Source: Hyphomicrobium sp. (GTDB taxonomy: Bacteria; Pseudomonadota; Alphaproteobacteria; Rhizobiales; Hyphomicrobiaceae). From it: 64,000 nt of DNA. Below are positions 35,933-44,327 of the stretch, piece after piece. The translations under genes and the position numbers were made by a program. Every line of letters begins with the position of its first letter. The first letter of the stretch is position 1. Where the stretch lies: NCBI GenBank assembly GCA_019751875.1, contig JAIEMV010000001.1, forward strand, positions 337,991-401,990, in the 5' to 3' direction. Under the pieces are notes generated by a model, which did no database searches, was not told the origin of the DNA, and saw only the letters and a program-made list of their open reading frames with translations.

Positions 35933-36622
35933 TCAAATAGGTGGCTGTCTTCCCCCGGCTTTCAGCCCGCGGTAGACCGATAAGGCATAATCGAACAGCG
36001 ACCATCCCGTAACCAGTGTGGCAACGAACAGAACCGCCCAAAGAAGCTTATGCATTTCGGAGGGGAGCTCCGTGCCCCACCATGCATATCCGGCAACCAC
36101 GAGGATTTGGGCGACGCCTTGGGAGACCGCCTTCAACTTCCCGCTTTGTCGTGCCGCCAATGTGCCGATGCGCTGTTCTGCGACGACCCGCAGGTACGAG
36201 ACACTCACATCCCGCCAAAGCATGATGAGGAACATCCAGACCGGCATCCAGCGATTGGCTGCAAACGCGGTGAAAACGGAGACGCGGTAGAGGCTGTCGG
36301 CCATGGGATCGAGGATCTTGCCGACGGCTGAGACTTGGCCATAGCGGCGCGCGACCCAGCCGTCGACGCCGTCGGAGATCTCGGCAACGGCCATCAGACC
36401 AAGCGCCGCCCACAGCGCGGCATTGGATCCGTTCACCAGCAGAAAGATGATCGGCACGGCGGCAACGACCCGATACCAAGTGATGGCATTGGGAAGGGTC
36501 CATAATCCAAGAGGCTTCAAGGGTTTCTCTCGACGGGTCGGTCTTGGGCGCGGGCGCGTTCGGGGCGACAGTAGCGCAGGGGCGGATGGGGCGTAACCCC
36601 CCTCAGACGGTGCCGGCAGCAT
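35933..36622 (-). CDS. CDP-alcohol phosphatidyltransferase family protein (copy 2, PgsA-like)
   Basis: 229-residue membrane enzyme with SDGVDGWVARR and VGKILDPMAD as the full catalytic signature. The first 35 residues are Pro/Arg-rich and precede LPNAITWYRVVAAVPIIFLL, the usual first helix of PgsA-like proteins, so a start nearer that helix is possible. The closest functional guess is phosphatidylglycerophosphate synthase or a relative, but the pair of paralogues with a HAD phosphatase is not the usual pgsA context. ATG 36622 follows a weak ribosome-binding site. Confidence 0.82.
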   Translation of the reverse strand: MLPAPSEGGYAPSAPALLSPRTRPRPRPTRREKPLKPLGLWTLPNAITWYRVVAAVPIIFLLVNGSNAALWAALGLMAVAEISDGVDGWVARRYGQVSAVGKILDPMADSLYRVSVFTAFAANRWMPVWMFLIMLWRDVSVSYLRVVAEQRIGTLAARQSGKLKAVSQGVAQILVVAGYAWWGTELPSEMHKLLWAVLFVATLVTGWSLFDYALSVYRGLKAGGRQPPI

Positions 36623-36637
36623 GCTCGTCGCAGCATG

Positions 36638-36664
36638 AAGGGGCGCTCCAACGGAACGCCCCTT
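36638..36664 (-). terminator. hairpin after folD
   Basis: On the minus strand AAGGGGCG...CGCCCCTT (36664-36657 and 36645-36638) pair, with three further inner pairs, about 28 bases after the folD stop. No T-run follows, so it may be an attenuating or RNA-stabilising hairpin instead. Confidence 0.45.
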
Positions 36665-36691
36665 AGACTATTGCTCGTTAAGGTAGGAAGC

Positions 36692-37564
36692 TTACTTGAT
36701 GCCGTGCTGCATCTTCGCCGCTTCGACCGTGTTCTGGAGAAGGCAGGCGATGGTCATCGGTCCAACGCCGCCTGGCACCGGGGTAATGGCACCGGCCACG
36801 CGGGCGCAGTCCTCATAATTGCAGTCGCCGACGAGCTTGGTTTTGCCGTTGGCGGAGGGCACGCGGTTAATGCCGACATCGATGACGATTGCGCCGGGCT
36901 TCAGCCAGTCGCCCCGGACCATCTCCGGGATACCGACTGCAGCAATCAGAAGGTCGGCGCCTTTGACCACGTTTTCGATGTTGCGCGTGCGGGAGTGGGC
37001 GATCGTCACCGTGCAGTTTTCACGCAACAGGAGGGCCGATACCGGCTTGCCGACGATGTTTGAGCGACCGATTACGACCGCGTTGAGACCGGAGAGGTTC
37101 GGCTGCACGGTCTTGGCGAGGATAACCGATCCGGTGGGTGTGCACGGCACCAGCGTCCGCTCGCCAATCCAGAGACGGCCGACATTGACGGGGTGAAAGC
37201 CATCGACGTCCTTATTCGGATCGATGGTGTTGAGGACGCGTTCGGCGTTGACGTGCTTGGGCAGAGGCAACTGCACCAGGATGCCGTTTACGGCGGGATC
37301 GTTGTTGAGCTTCTCGACGATGGCGAGGATATCGGCCTCGCTCGTCTCGGCCGGGAGGCGATATTCCCAAGAATTCATGCCGGCTTCTTTGGTCTGCTCG
37401 CCTTTGTTCTTGACGTAGACTTTGCTGGCTGGATCTTCGCCGACGAGGACCACCGCGAGCCCCGGGGTGAGGCCGTGGCTGGCCTGAAGCGCCTGTACGT
37501 CCTTGGCGACGCCGGCGCGGACTTCGGCGGCGACGGCTTTGCCGTCGATGACACGCGGATGCAT
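36692..37564 (-). CDS. folD: bifunctional methylenetetrahydrofolate dehydrogenase / cyclohydrolase
   Basis: 290-residue folate enzyme that interconverts methylene- and formyl-tetrahydrofolate. The catalytic segment [13 protein letters not shown] contains the active-site Tyr and Lys, VQLPLPKH is the folate-site motif, and [11 protein letters not shown] is the dinucleotide region. An AGGAGGAAG ribosome-binding site precedes ATG 37564. It is probably cotranscribed with the DUF167 and YggT genes upstream, 35 bases apart. Confidence 0.95.
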   Translation of the reverse strand: MHPRVIDGKAVAAEVRAGVAKDVQALQASHGLTPGLAVVLVGEDPASKVYVKNKGEQTKEAGMNSWEYRLPAETSEADILAIVEKLNNDPAVNGILVQLPLPKHVNAERVLNTIDPNKDVDGFHPVNVGRLWIGERTLVPCTPTGSVILAKTVQPNLSGLNAVVIGRSNIVGKPVSALLLRENCTVTIAHSRTRNIENVVKGADLLIAAVGIPEMVRGDWLKPGAIVIDVGINRVPSANGKTKLVGDCNYEDCARVAGAITPVPGGVGPMTIACLLQNTVEAAKMQHGIK

Positions 37565-37599
37565 GGGACTTCCTCCTCGTTTGTGAATTCAGCTGAACT

Positions 37600-37926
37600 C
37601 TAGGGCCATTTCGAAAGGTGCGCCGCGAGCCGGCTTCCGAGGCTCGTCACGTCACCGCTAACCTTGAGGGATTTCACACGTGACCGGTGGCCGGAGGCTA
37701 CCGAGACGCAGCGCTTGGGAATGTCCAGCAAGTCCGCGAGCAGTCGCTCGACGGCCTCATTGGCTTCCCCGTCTGCCGGGACCGCCCGAACCCTGACCTT
37801 CAAGGCCGGGCCCTCGGCGGTCGGCTCGACCCCGTCAATTGTATCTTTGGACGATTTCGGGGAGACGCGCACGCGCACGATGACGCACCCGTCTGCCGTC
37901 CGCCACGGTCGCTCGCTATCGGCCAT
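37600..37926 (-). CDS. DUF167 (YggU-like) protein
   Basis: 108-residue small protein with the DUF167 pattern VRVRVSPKSSKDTIDG, then LKVRVRAVPADGEANEAVERLLAD and the final VSVASGHRSRVKSLKV. Function is unknown. The order yggT-yggU is widespread in proteobacteria and is kept here. It begins 20 bases after the YggT gene. Confidence 0.9.
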   Translation of the reverse strand: MADSERPWRTADGCVIVRVRVSPKSSKDTIDGVEPTAEGPALKVRVRAVPADGEANEAVERLLADLLDIPKRCVSVASGHRSRVKSLKVSGDVTSLGSRLAAHLSKWP

Positions 37927-37946
37927 TTCGAAGGCGCCGCCGCGGT

Positions 37947-38237
37947 TTATGAGACGGCGCGGGCGAGGTTCGTCAGCACAACGCTCTGGATAAAGTAAAG
38001 GCCGAGCAGAAGGACCACCGGCGACAGGTCAATTGCGCCGAAGTCCGGCAGTGCGCGGCGTATGGGTCCAAGCAGGGGTTCGGTCAGTGCAGTGAGGGTC
38101 GTCCATATTGTCTGCACGACGGCGTTGCGCGGGTTGATCACGTTGAATGCGAGCAGGAAGCTCATGATCACGGCAGCGAAGACCACGTAGCTATACAGGT
38201 TGATCACGTAGTTGATGAAATTCAGCAATTCGAGCAT
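37947..38237 (-). CDS. YggT family membrane protein
   Basis: 96-residue membrane protein with two hydrophobic segments (FINYVINLYSYVVFAAVIMSFLL and PVVLLLGLYFIQSVVL) and the TEPLLGPIRRALP loop that marks YggT. ATG 38237 has GAGGA upstream. It heads the yggT-yggU-folD run. Members of the family have been linked to osmotic tolerance and envelope organisation, without a defined reaction. Confidence 0.88.
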   Translation of the reverse strand: MLELLNFINYVINLYSYVVFAAVIMSFLLAFNVINPRNAVVQTIWTTLTALTEPLLGPIRRALPDFGAIDLSPVVLLLGLYFIQSVVLTNLARAVS

Positions 38238-38361
38238 GGATCCTCGCGGCGGGAGCTTGGCGCGCAATGGTGGTGTAACGGTACCGCCCGGGTCCGGCAA
38301 GGCACGACAGTGCAGTTTTGGGCGTGTTTACAGCACATAAAAACCGGTTCACCCCCGTTTC

Positions 38362-38390
38362 TTGACAAGAAAGTGGGTCGGTTCCTAAAT
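38362..38390 (+). promoter_or_regulatory. predicted promoter of tRNA-Ala
   Basis: TTGACA at 38362-38367, a 17-base spacer, then CTAAAT at 38385-38390, 17 bases before the mature tRNA. The -35 is a perfect consensus. Confidence 0.6.
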
Positions 38391-38406
38391 GCCCGTCCCA
38401 CGCATC

Positions 38407-38482
38407 GGGGCCGTAGCTCAGATGGGAGAGCGCTGCAATCGCACTGCAGAGGTCAGGGGTTCGATTCCCCTCGGCTCCACCA
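38407..38482 (+). tRNA. tRNA-Ala (anticodon CGC)
   Basis: Complete cloverleaf: acceptor GGGGCCG/CGGCTCC with a G3-U70 pair (the alanine identity element), D-arm GCTCAGATGGGAGAGC, anticodon arm CTGCA-ATCGCAC-TGCAG, T-arm AGGGG-TTCGATT-CCCCT, discriminator A and encoded CCA. It decodes GCG. It marks the boundary between core genes and the accessory region to the right. Confidence 0.96.
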
Positions 38483-38498
38483 GTCATAACGCCCTGAT

Positions 38499-38642
38499 TC
38501 AAAAAGTTATTCTAGAATCGCACAACTTGCCGTTCGCCACTCCCGACAATCGGTACAACCGAGCGGCCTTCTGGAGAATCTCGCGGTCAATGTTGAGAAG
38601 GGCGTAGAGCGGCGCGTCTGGCGTGCAAAACCGGTGGGCCGT
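38499..38642 (-). pseudogene. possible gene remnant, unrecognised
   Basis: A 47-codon open stretch without a start codon, reading ...PDAPLYALLNIDREILQKAARLYRLSG... with codon use like real genes. It is bounded upstream by a stop. It looks like the 3' end of a decayed gene, but I cannot name a family. The remainder of 38483-38747 has no other feature. Confidence 0.25.
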
Positions 38643-38747
38643 TCACAACAGGCTTTTGTGTCCCACGCAGCTGATCCATTCGGTTCGCCTGACACAGTCA
38701 TTATTCGCGATCGGCGGTGTAGCCAATCGATGTGCACGTTACACCAA

Positions 38748-41096
38748 TCAACCCGTTGTGGCATGCTCATAGATATCTTCCTCTTGCGCGTTGTGAATGC
38801 GCACGAGGGACTCGATGGACTCGATGACGCGCTGCGCATCGCGAATGAGATAGCGATCAGCGTCCTCAGACTTAAGTCCTTCCGAAACTCGCGTTAGCAG
38901 CCGTGCGAGGTGGAGGATTTCACGATGCGCCCGGCTCATTGCGGCCAGGCCATGCCCATCATGCAGAAACTTCGCTAGACGAGGATAAATCCGACCTTCA
39001 TCGTCGCGCTCGTGCTCCACGATCTTGGTTGTTACCAAAGCAGCCGCTTCGCGAATGAGCACCGCCGCTGACGCGGGCGGGGCATCATCAAGCGCATCGG
39101 CAATTTCACGAAGCCGGTCAAGCGAAGCATCAAGCTGCAAATGCTCTTGTTGCAGGGCCCGCACGGCTGCGGGCTGCATGGTTTCACGCCCGAGCCGCCA
39201 TTCCGGCGTTAGTGCACGCAAAGCATTGAGAATGACGGCCACGTCGATGGCTTCCTGGGTCAAAGCGCCAGCGACCGGCGTCAGGTAGCCGAACGCCGCT
39301 GCAATCATCGCGATGCCAGATAGTCCAATGCCGACCGTGATGCTTTGAATCGCGATGCCGCGGGCGCGGCGTGCAATGATGACAGCCTGGGACACCCGAT
39401 CGAGGCGATCGACGAGTATGACGACGTCGGCCGCCTCCGAAGAGGCGCTAGCTCCTCTGGCGCCCATCGCAATGCCGACGTCGGCGGCTGCAAGGGCCGG
39501 GGCATCGTTGATCCCATCGCCCACCATCAAGGTGGGATGCAAACGCTGCTCAAAAGCAACCGCATCCACCTTGTCTGACGGCTCCCGATTGGCCAGAACG
39601 GCATCCAGATCGAGAGCAGCACCGATCGTCTCGGCCGCATCGGCCCGATCGCCGGTCACCATGACGATCCGGCGAACGCCTGCGGTACGAAGGGATTGAA
39701 CAGCCCTTGGGGTTTCACGACGCAGCTCATCTCCGAGGAGAATGGCTCCGATCACGCGCCCTTCGACAGAGACGAACACACTCAGGGCAGACCGCCACGA
39801 CGCGCGGCGCAGCGCCCGGACGGCCCACGGATCCATGCTGCCAGGACCGCATACGAGTTGACGCGAACCGGCTTTGATCCTCCTTCCAGCGATTGTGCCC
39901 TCAACACCCGAACCCATGGTTTCACGGACCTGATCGGGCACCTTTAGGGTCAGCCCCCGTGAAATCGCTGCGGCTACGATCGCAGCGGCGACGACATGCT
40001 GCGAGGCCTGTTCCAGAGATGCGGCCAGCCGAAGCACGTCATCCGGATTCTCTCCCGGCGCCGTCTCAACAGCAACGAGACGAGCTCCCCCGACGGTCAA
40101 TGTCCCGGTCTTATCGAACATGACGGTATGGGTTCTGGCGAGCGCTTCGAGGGGCCCACCGCCTTTGATCAAGATGCCCAGCCGAGCCGCATGCGACACT
40201 CCCGCAATGAATGCCACGGGTGCTGCAAGGATCAACGGGCACGGCGTTGAGGCGACGAGCACGGCAAGGCCTCGTATGGGGTCGCCTGAAAGCAGCCACG
40301 CCGCCCCAGCGATGGCCAACGTGACCGGCAACAATATGAGAGCGTAACGATCAGCCAGGCGAATGAACGGTGACTTCGCCGTCTGTGCGGCAGTCACAAG
40401 CCGGACGATGCCGGCGTAGGTACTTTCGCCTGCGCTTGCGCTGGCCCTTAGCTCGAATGTTGCTCCAGCGTTGATCGTGCCACTACGGGCCAATTCTCCC
40501 ACGTTGCGGGTCACGGGGATGGGTTCGCCGGTCAAGGCGGCTTCATCGAGCGTCGCGGTGGAGGCCAATATGATGCCATCGACGGGGACGACCTCGCCGG
40601 CGCGAACGAGGATCGAGTCGCCAACGCTAACTTGCTCGATAGGTACGTCCTCGATTGAGCTATCGTGACGTCTGTGAGCAAGCCTGGGCGCTCGGTCAAC
40701 GAGAGATTTCAAATCGCGCTCGGCGCGAGCAACAGCGAAGTCCTCCAGAAGATTGCCGCCCGCATACATGACAGCAACGACAGCGCCAGCCAATGGCTCG
40801 CCGAGAAGAATTGCAGCCGACATCGAGATAAACGCGACGGCATCGACGCCAAGTCGGCCCGCAAGTAGATCCCGCACTATTGAGATCGCAAGGCCAATAA
40901 TCACCGGGACAGTGGCAATGGCCCAAAGGCGATCAGCCCAAACCCCGTACCCATAAATCCAGACGAGAGTGCCCAGAGACAGGCCCGCAACTGCAATCGC
41001 AAATAGAGCTCTTCTGACGAACCGATCTGTCATCAAGTGGTTCATTCCGTCGGCTTGCTGCCACGTCACTGGATCGCCCATCTTAGCGGGATTCAT
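38748..41096 (-). CDS. P1B-5-type metal ATPase with C-terminal hemerythrin domain (Nia-like)
   Basis: About 782-residue metal-exporting P-type ATPase. The transport motif in the key helix is STPCPL (TPC rather than CPC or SPC). FDKTGTLT carries the phosphorylated Asp and GDGINDAP is the hinge. There is no N-terminal metal-binding CxxC domain. The last 150 residues form a hemerythrin-like four-helix domain with QQEHLQLD, IVEHERDDEGRIYP, SRAHREILH and RIHNAQEEDIYEH supplying diiron ligands. TPC plus hemerythrin defines the P1B-5 group, known from Sinorhizobium Nia, which handles Ni and Fe. ATG 41096 is a reasoned start; GTG 41141 and ATGs at 41081, 41045 and 41033 are open. The domain suggests iron or oxygen sensing. 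Confidence 0.88.
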   Translation of the reverse strand: MNPAKMGDPVTWQQADGMNHLMTDRFVRRALFAIAVAGLSLGTLVWIYGYGVWADRLWAIATVPVIIGLAISIVRDLLAGRLGVDAVAFISMSAAILLGEPLAGAVVAVMYAGGNLLEDFAVARAERDLKSLVDRAPRLAHRRHDSSIEDVPIEQVSVGDSILVRAGEVVPVDGIILASTATLDEAALTGEPIPVTRNVGELARSGTINAGATFELRASASAGESTYAGIVRLVTAAQTAKSPFIRLADRYALILLPVTLAIAGAAWLLSGDPIRGLAVLVASTPCPLILAAPVAFIAGVSHAARLGILIKGGGPLEALARTHTVMFDKTGTLTVGGARLVAVETAPGENPDDVLRLAASLEQASQHVVAAAIVAAAISRGLTLKVPDQVRETMGSGVEGTIAGRRIKAGSRQLVCGPGSMDPWAVRALRRASWRSALSVFVSVEGRVIGAILLGDELRRETPRAVQSLRTAGVRRIVMVTGDRADAAETIGAALDLDAVLANREPSDKVDAVAFEQRLHPTLMVGDGINDAPALAAADVGIAMGARGASASSEAADVVILVDRLDRVSQAVIIARRARGIAIQSITVGIGLSGIAMIAAAFGYLTPVAGALTQEAIDVAVILNALRALTPEWRLGRETMQPAAVRALQQEHLQLDASLDRLREIADALDDAPPASAAVLIREAAALVTTKIVEHERDDEGRIYPRLAKFLHDGHGLAAMSRAHREILHLARLLTRVSEGLKSEDADRYLIRDAQRVIESIESLVRIHNAQEEDIYEHATTG

Positions 41097-41206
41097 TGAT
41101 GCTTCGTCCCGTCCCTTTGCCCCGCATTCTGTTGGCTCCACGACATTCCGAAAATCACTTAGAGTATAGGAATGGCAGAAGCGATGCTCTCTCTTTCATT
41201 TGAGGC

Positions 41207-41627
41207 TTAGCGGATCAGCAGGACTGGCACTGAACTCAGGGCCACGACCTTCAGTGCCTGACTTCCAAGAAGGGCTATCTGCAATCCACTTCTTCCGTGG
41301 GTCCCCATCACGAGAGATCACAGGCACACAGGCCTGCTCTTGGCGAGCTTTCAGGATGCCATCCGCTGGCCGTTCGTCCGCAATGTGAACCGTGTCGCAG
41401 CTTACACCGAGGTCCAAGGCGGATTTCTGAGCACGAGCCAAGATTCGATTGGCGCTGCTTTTCGCGTTGTCTTCGTAACGGGCGATGTCAGCCGGCCAAG
41501 GAACCGGGGAATAAAAACCGGTCGGATACATTTCGGTTACGGTGATAAACGGGACCTTCGACTGCAAGGCCCTAAGTCCGGTGTGTCGTTTCAGCTCGTA
41601 CAATAGATGCCTCAAATGGATGGCCAC
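41207..41627 (-). pseudogene. universal stress protein, frameshifted and 5'-truncated
   Basis: The middle part reads as a universal stress protein: FITVTEMYPTG, PWPADIARYEDNAKSSANRIL and GVSCDTVHIADERPADGIL. After QEQAC the frame is lost. A direct repeat GCCTGTG, 8 bases apart (41319-41333), adds an 8-bp tandem duplication, and one base is missing about 10 bases further on. Reading the other frame restores VMGTHGRSGLQIALLGSQALK and a normal end VPVLLIR at 41207. The first 25 or so residues, including the usual PTDGS loop, are also missing. It is therefore a decaying gene; a shortened 143-residue product with a foreign tail could still be made. Confidence 0.8.
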
Positions 41628-41690
41628 TTGATATTGCTCAAAGTGTCTTAGGAGGCGAATCTCGCAAATACATCGTCAGTGGCCATCCAT
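41616..41690. repeat. 13-bp inverted repeat framing an FNR/FixK box
   Basis: ATGGATGGCCACT (41616-41628) and its exact reverse complement (41678-41690) are 49 bases apart. They flank the regulatory box at 41628 and the promoter of the next gene. They may mark an old rearrangement that replaced the 5' end of the stress-protein gene. Confidence 0.6.
41628..41641 (+). promoter_or_regulatory. FNR/FixK-type box
   Basis: TTGAT-ATTG-CTCAA holds the core TTGA-N6-TCAA and matches TTGAT-N4-ATCAA at nine of ten bases. Its centre is 70 bases before the ATG at 41705, so activation at -40 would give a start site near 41675 and a 30-base leader. It also lies at the 5' edge of the degraded stress-protein gene on the other strand. 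FnrL in this window, or a FixK encoded elsewhere, is the likely reader. Confidence 0.6.
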
Positions 41691-41704
41691 GGACGAGATC
41701 AACA

Positions 41705-42103
41705 ATGATTGAAACGCTTTTCAAGGGACATCATTTCAGTATTGGCGCCTCGGTCATTGCTGCTGTGGCGATCGGGGTGTTCTTTTTTGGCGTCCCGGGC
41801 TGGATGCCGACCGAGCAAGGGCATCTGACGTCGTCCTTTGCGCTCATGTATGTTCTCTTGACCTACCTCTTTCTGCAGATGGTCGCTCATGTCTTCTACC
41901 GACCAACGTCGCGGCGACAGATGATGGTCGATATGCTGTCGTCGCTATTGCCCGTGGTGATCCTGCTTTACGTCCTGATCGACTACTCTCGCGGGAATCT
42001 CGCCGTTTCCACATTCCAGCTCAATGCCGCCGTACTCACGATCTATGCCATGACGCTGGATCTTCTCGTTGATGTTGGCCTTATGCTTTGGCCACGGCAG
42101 TGA
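41705..42103 (+). CDS. small integral membrane protein, unknown
   Basis: 132 residues with four hydrophobic segments: VIAAVAIGVFFFGVPG, FALMYVLLTYLFLQMVAHVF, LLPVVILLYVLIDY and AVLTIYAMTLDLLVDVGLML. Loops are short, with the basic YRPTSRRQ on one side. No family is recognised. The upstream FNR/FixK box implies expression at low oxygen, fitting the neighbouring stress genes. Confidence 0.65.
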   Translation: MIETLFKGHHFSIGASVIAAVAIGVFFFGVPGWMPTEQGHLTSSFALMYVLLTYLFLQMVAHVFYRPTSRRQMMVDMLSSLLPVVILLYVLIDYSRGNLAVSTFQLNAAVLTIYAMTLDLLVDVGLMLWPRQ

Positions 42104-42112
42104 TGTCCTTGG

Positions 42113-42304
42113 TCATTGATGTCGGCGACCATCGCCCGGAACCGTTTCAAGACGCCCATCGTGGGCTGCGACCTCCGGAGCTTCAAGTGTGTCGACATCG
42201 AGAATGTCGTGGATCTTGGCTGCCAGTTCAGGACCGACACGGGGTAGCGTCTGAAAGAGCAGTTCAGGTTCGAGCTCGCCTTTCAGACGCTCGAGTTGAC
42301 TGTG
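42113..42304 (-). pseudogene. remnant of a helix-hairpin-helix protein
   Basis: A start-less open stretch after the fusion gene reads SQLERLKGELEPELLFQTL, then GPELAAKIHDILDVDTLEA and AAHDGRLETVPGDG, and ends at TGA 42113. This is a helix-hairpin-helix segment like those in PolX-type or related DNA-binding proteins. The upstream part is missing and the second hairpin (normally VPGFGPRR) is broken. I infer a truncated gene cut off by the neighbour. Confidence 0.6.
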
Positions 42305-42329
42305 GTGGCGTGGTGACCCTTGACCTCCA

Positions 42330-44327
42330 CTACAGTCCGAAGGGGTATGTGTCGGGAATGCCCTGCAACTGGTTGCTCTCTAAGGGTCTTACGGCCGATG
42401 TGCGATCGATCCAGATGTACTCGTCGAACTGGTTCGGTAGCACGGCCTCGAAGTAGTGGCTGGCGAGTTCGCTTTCGGGCCGGTAGATCACGCCGATAGC
42501 TCGTTCCAGCCGGGGCGCGCTCAGTCGTTCTCGCAGTTCTGGCGCCTTTCGGTGCAGAGGCAGGATGAGGCCCGGCGTATTCGTCATGTGGAAGAGCCGC
42601 TCATAGCTCTGCGGATGAGCCGGACGCACGGCCATCACTTGCATGGCCTCATCCCAGCCGGATGCCGCTGCGACCGTTCCGTTGTTCGTGCCGAAGCCGA
42701 TGGAATAGCATTCTGTTCCGAAGTGCGCGCGGCAAAGCTGTCCGATATTGTGTTCGCCGCGCCTGCCCATCTCCGTCGCCGACGCATCACCGATGTGGGA
42801 ATTGTGCGCCCAGATTACAGCTTTGGCTTGGGGCCCGCGGTGGTCGAGAATGTTTTGAAGTGTTTCGAACATGTGCGAGTCACGAAGGTTCCAGGAGGCC
42901 CGCGAGCCGTAATACATCACGCGGTAGTACTGCTCAGCCCGTGCAACGAGCCGGGCGTTCTGGGTCGCATCAAAGAAGCGGTCGCTGTCGCTCAGCATGA
43001 GTTCCTGTCGGCGCTCTAGCATCTCCGTAAGGATGTGGGTCACCGCTCGTTCGCAATTTCGGTATGATCCACGTAACGCGGCGCGTCCGTACGCGGCTGG
43101 ATCGGCCTCCCACGGTGAGAGGCACCCATATCGCTCACGAGCCGTGGTCGCGAGATCAGGGTCGACGGATTCGAGATAGCTAATCACCGCCCTGACGGAT
43201 GTGTATAGGCTGTAGAGATCCAATCCATAGAATGCCACGCGCGCAGTTTCGTCCCGAGGCGCATTGTGTACGTGCAGCCAGTCAACAAAGCGGCGCGTTT
43301 CTTCGTTTCGCCACATCCAGGTCGGAAATCGCGAAAATGCCGTCCATGAGGTCGGCGGGGCCTCTCTGTGACGAACATAGTAATCAATCCGCGCCGCATC
43401 GGGCCAGTCCGCTTCGACGGCCACCATTCCGAAACCCTTGGACTCGATCAGCCGCTGCGTAATGCGTGCTCGCATTCGGTAAAATTCGGAGGTCCCATGC
43501 GTGGCCTCTCCGATCAAGACGACGCGCGCATTGCCGATCCGTTCGATCAGCGGATCGAGGTCCGCCTTCTCAAGTTCAACGAAGGTTTCACCGTGCTTGG
43601 CAATGAGCCCAGGGACAGAAAGGCTGACCGCGGACCTCGATTGTACGACACGGGGTGATTTCGTTTGCCAACCATCCTCGCTTTCCCAACCCTCTTTTCC
43701 GATCAGCGGAACGAAGCGGACATCCGCAATATCCTCCCGTGTGAACTCGTCCTCGCTGACACGTGTGATCCGGATCAGTTCCTGGGCGCGTTGGTCGCGT
43801 CCCACCGGAATCACAATTCGTCCGCCCACCTTGACCTGAGAGAGAAGTGATCTCGGGATATCGGGAGCTCCGGCGGACACGAGAATGTCGTCGAACGGCG
43901 CCTCGTCAGCCCAGCCTTCCGTTCCGTCTGCATGACGCACGTGGACGTTCACACATCCCGCACTTTCGAGATTACGGGCAGCCTGCTCCGCCAACTGTCC
44001 GATGCGCTCGATGGTGAAAACCTCGCCCGCGATTTCTGCCAAAACAGCGGCGGCGTAGCCTGATCCCGCACCGATTTCGAGAACCTTCTCGCCGCCGCGC
44101 AGTTGAAGAGCTTCGATCATGAAAGCCACGATGTACGGCTGAGAGATTGTTTGCCCGGAGCCGATGGGAAGGGGCGTATCCTCATACGCGTCCGTTTTGA
44201 GTTTCTCTGGAAGGAAATGCTCACGGGGCACCGATCGCATCGCGTTAAGAACCAGAGGATCCCGAACGCCACGTGCTTCAAGCTGCTGGGCGACGAGCCG
44301 TTCACGCAGCTCTTTCATTCCAGGCAT
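42330..44327 (-). CDS. fusion: protein-L-isoaspartate O-methyltransferase + erythromycin esterase-like domain
   Basis: 665-residue two-domain protein. Residues 1-215 are a Pcm-type methyltransferase that repairs isoaspartyl damage with SAM: motif I VLEIGAGSGYAA and the substrate lid PIGSGQTISQPYIVA are intact. Residues 245-650 are an erythromycin-esterase family domain (PF05139) with GEATHGTSEFYRMRA, VAVEADWPDA, the histidine motif WAHNSHIGDAS and a C-terminal EYIWIDRT. This family includes macrolide esterases and also succinoglycan-associated proteins of unknown substrate, so antibiotic resistance should not be assumed. A 26-base overlap with the small upstream gene implies translational coupling. 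Confidence 0.9.
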   Translation of the reverse strand: MPGMKELRERLVAQQLEARGVRDPLVLNAMRSVPREHFLPEKLKTDAYEDTPLPIGSGQTISQPYIVAFMIEALQLRGGEKVLEIGAGSGYAAAVLAEIAGEVFTIERIGQLAEQAARNLESAGCVNVHVRHADGTEGWADEAPFDDILVSAGAPDIPRSLLSQVKVGGRIVIPVGRDQRAQELIRITRVSEDEFTREDIADVRFVPLIGKEGWESEDGWQTKSPRVVQSRSAVSLSVPGLIAKHGETFVELEKADLDPLIERIGNARVVLIGEATHGTSEFYRMRARITQRLIESKGFGMVAVEADWPDAARIDYYVRHREAPPTSWTAFSRFPTWMWRNEETRRFVDWLHVHNAPRDETARVAFYGLDLYSLYTSVRAVISYLESVDPDLATTARERYGCLSPWEADPAAYGRAALRGSYRNCERAVTHILTEMLERRQELMLSDSDRFFDATQNARLVARAEQYYRVMYYGSRASWNLRDSHMFETLQNILDHRGPQAKAVIWAHNSHIGDASATEMGRRGEHNIGQLCRAHFGTECYSIGFGTNNGTVAAASGWDEAMQVMAVRPAHPQSYERLFHMTNTPGLILPLHRKAPELRERLSAPRLERAIGVIYRPESELASHYFEAVLPNQFDEYIWIDRTSAVRPLESNQLQGIPDTYPFGL

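Noticed and set aside
41131-41141. Copy of the tRNA-Ala 3' end as an attachment repeat
   Set aside because: Only an 8-base match (GGCTCCAC), within chance expectation and inside a coding start region.
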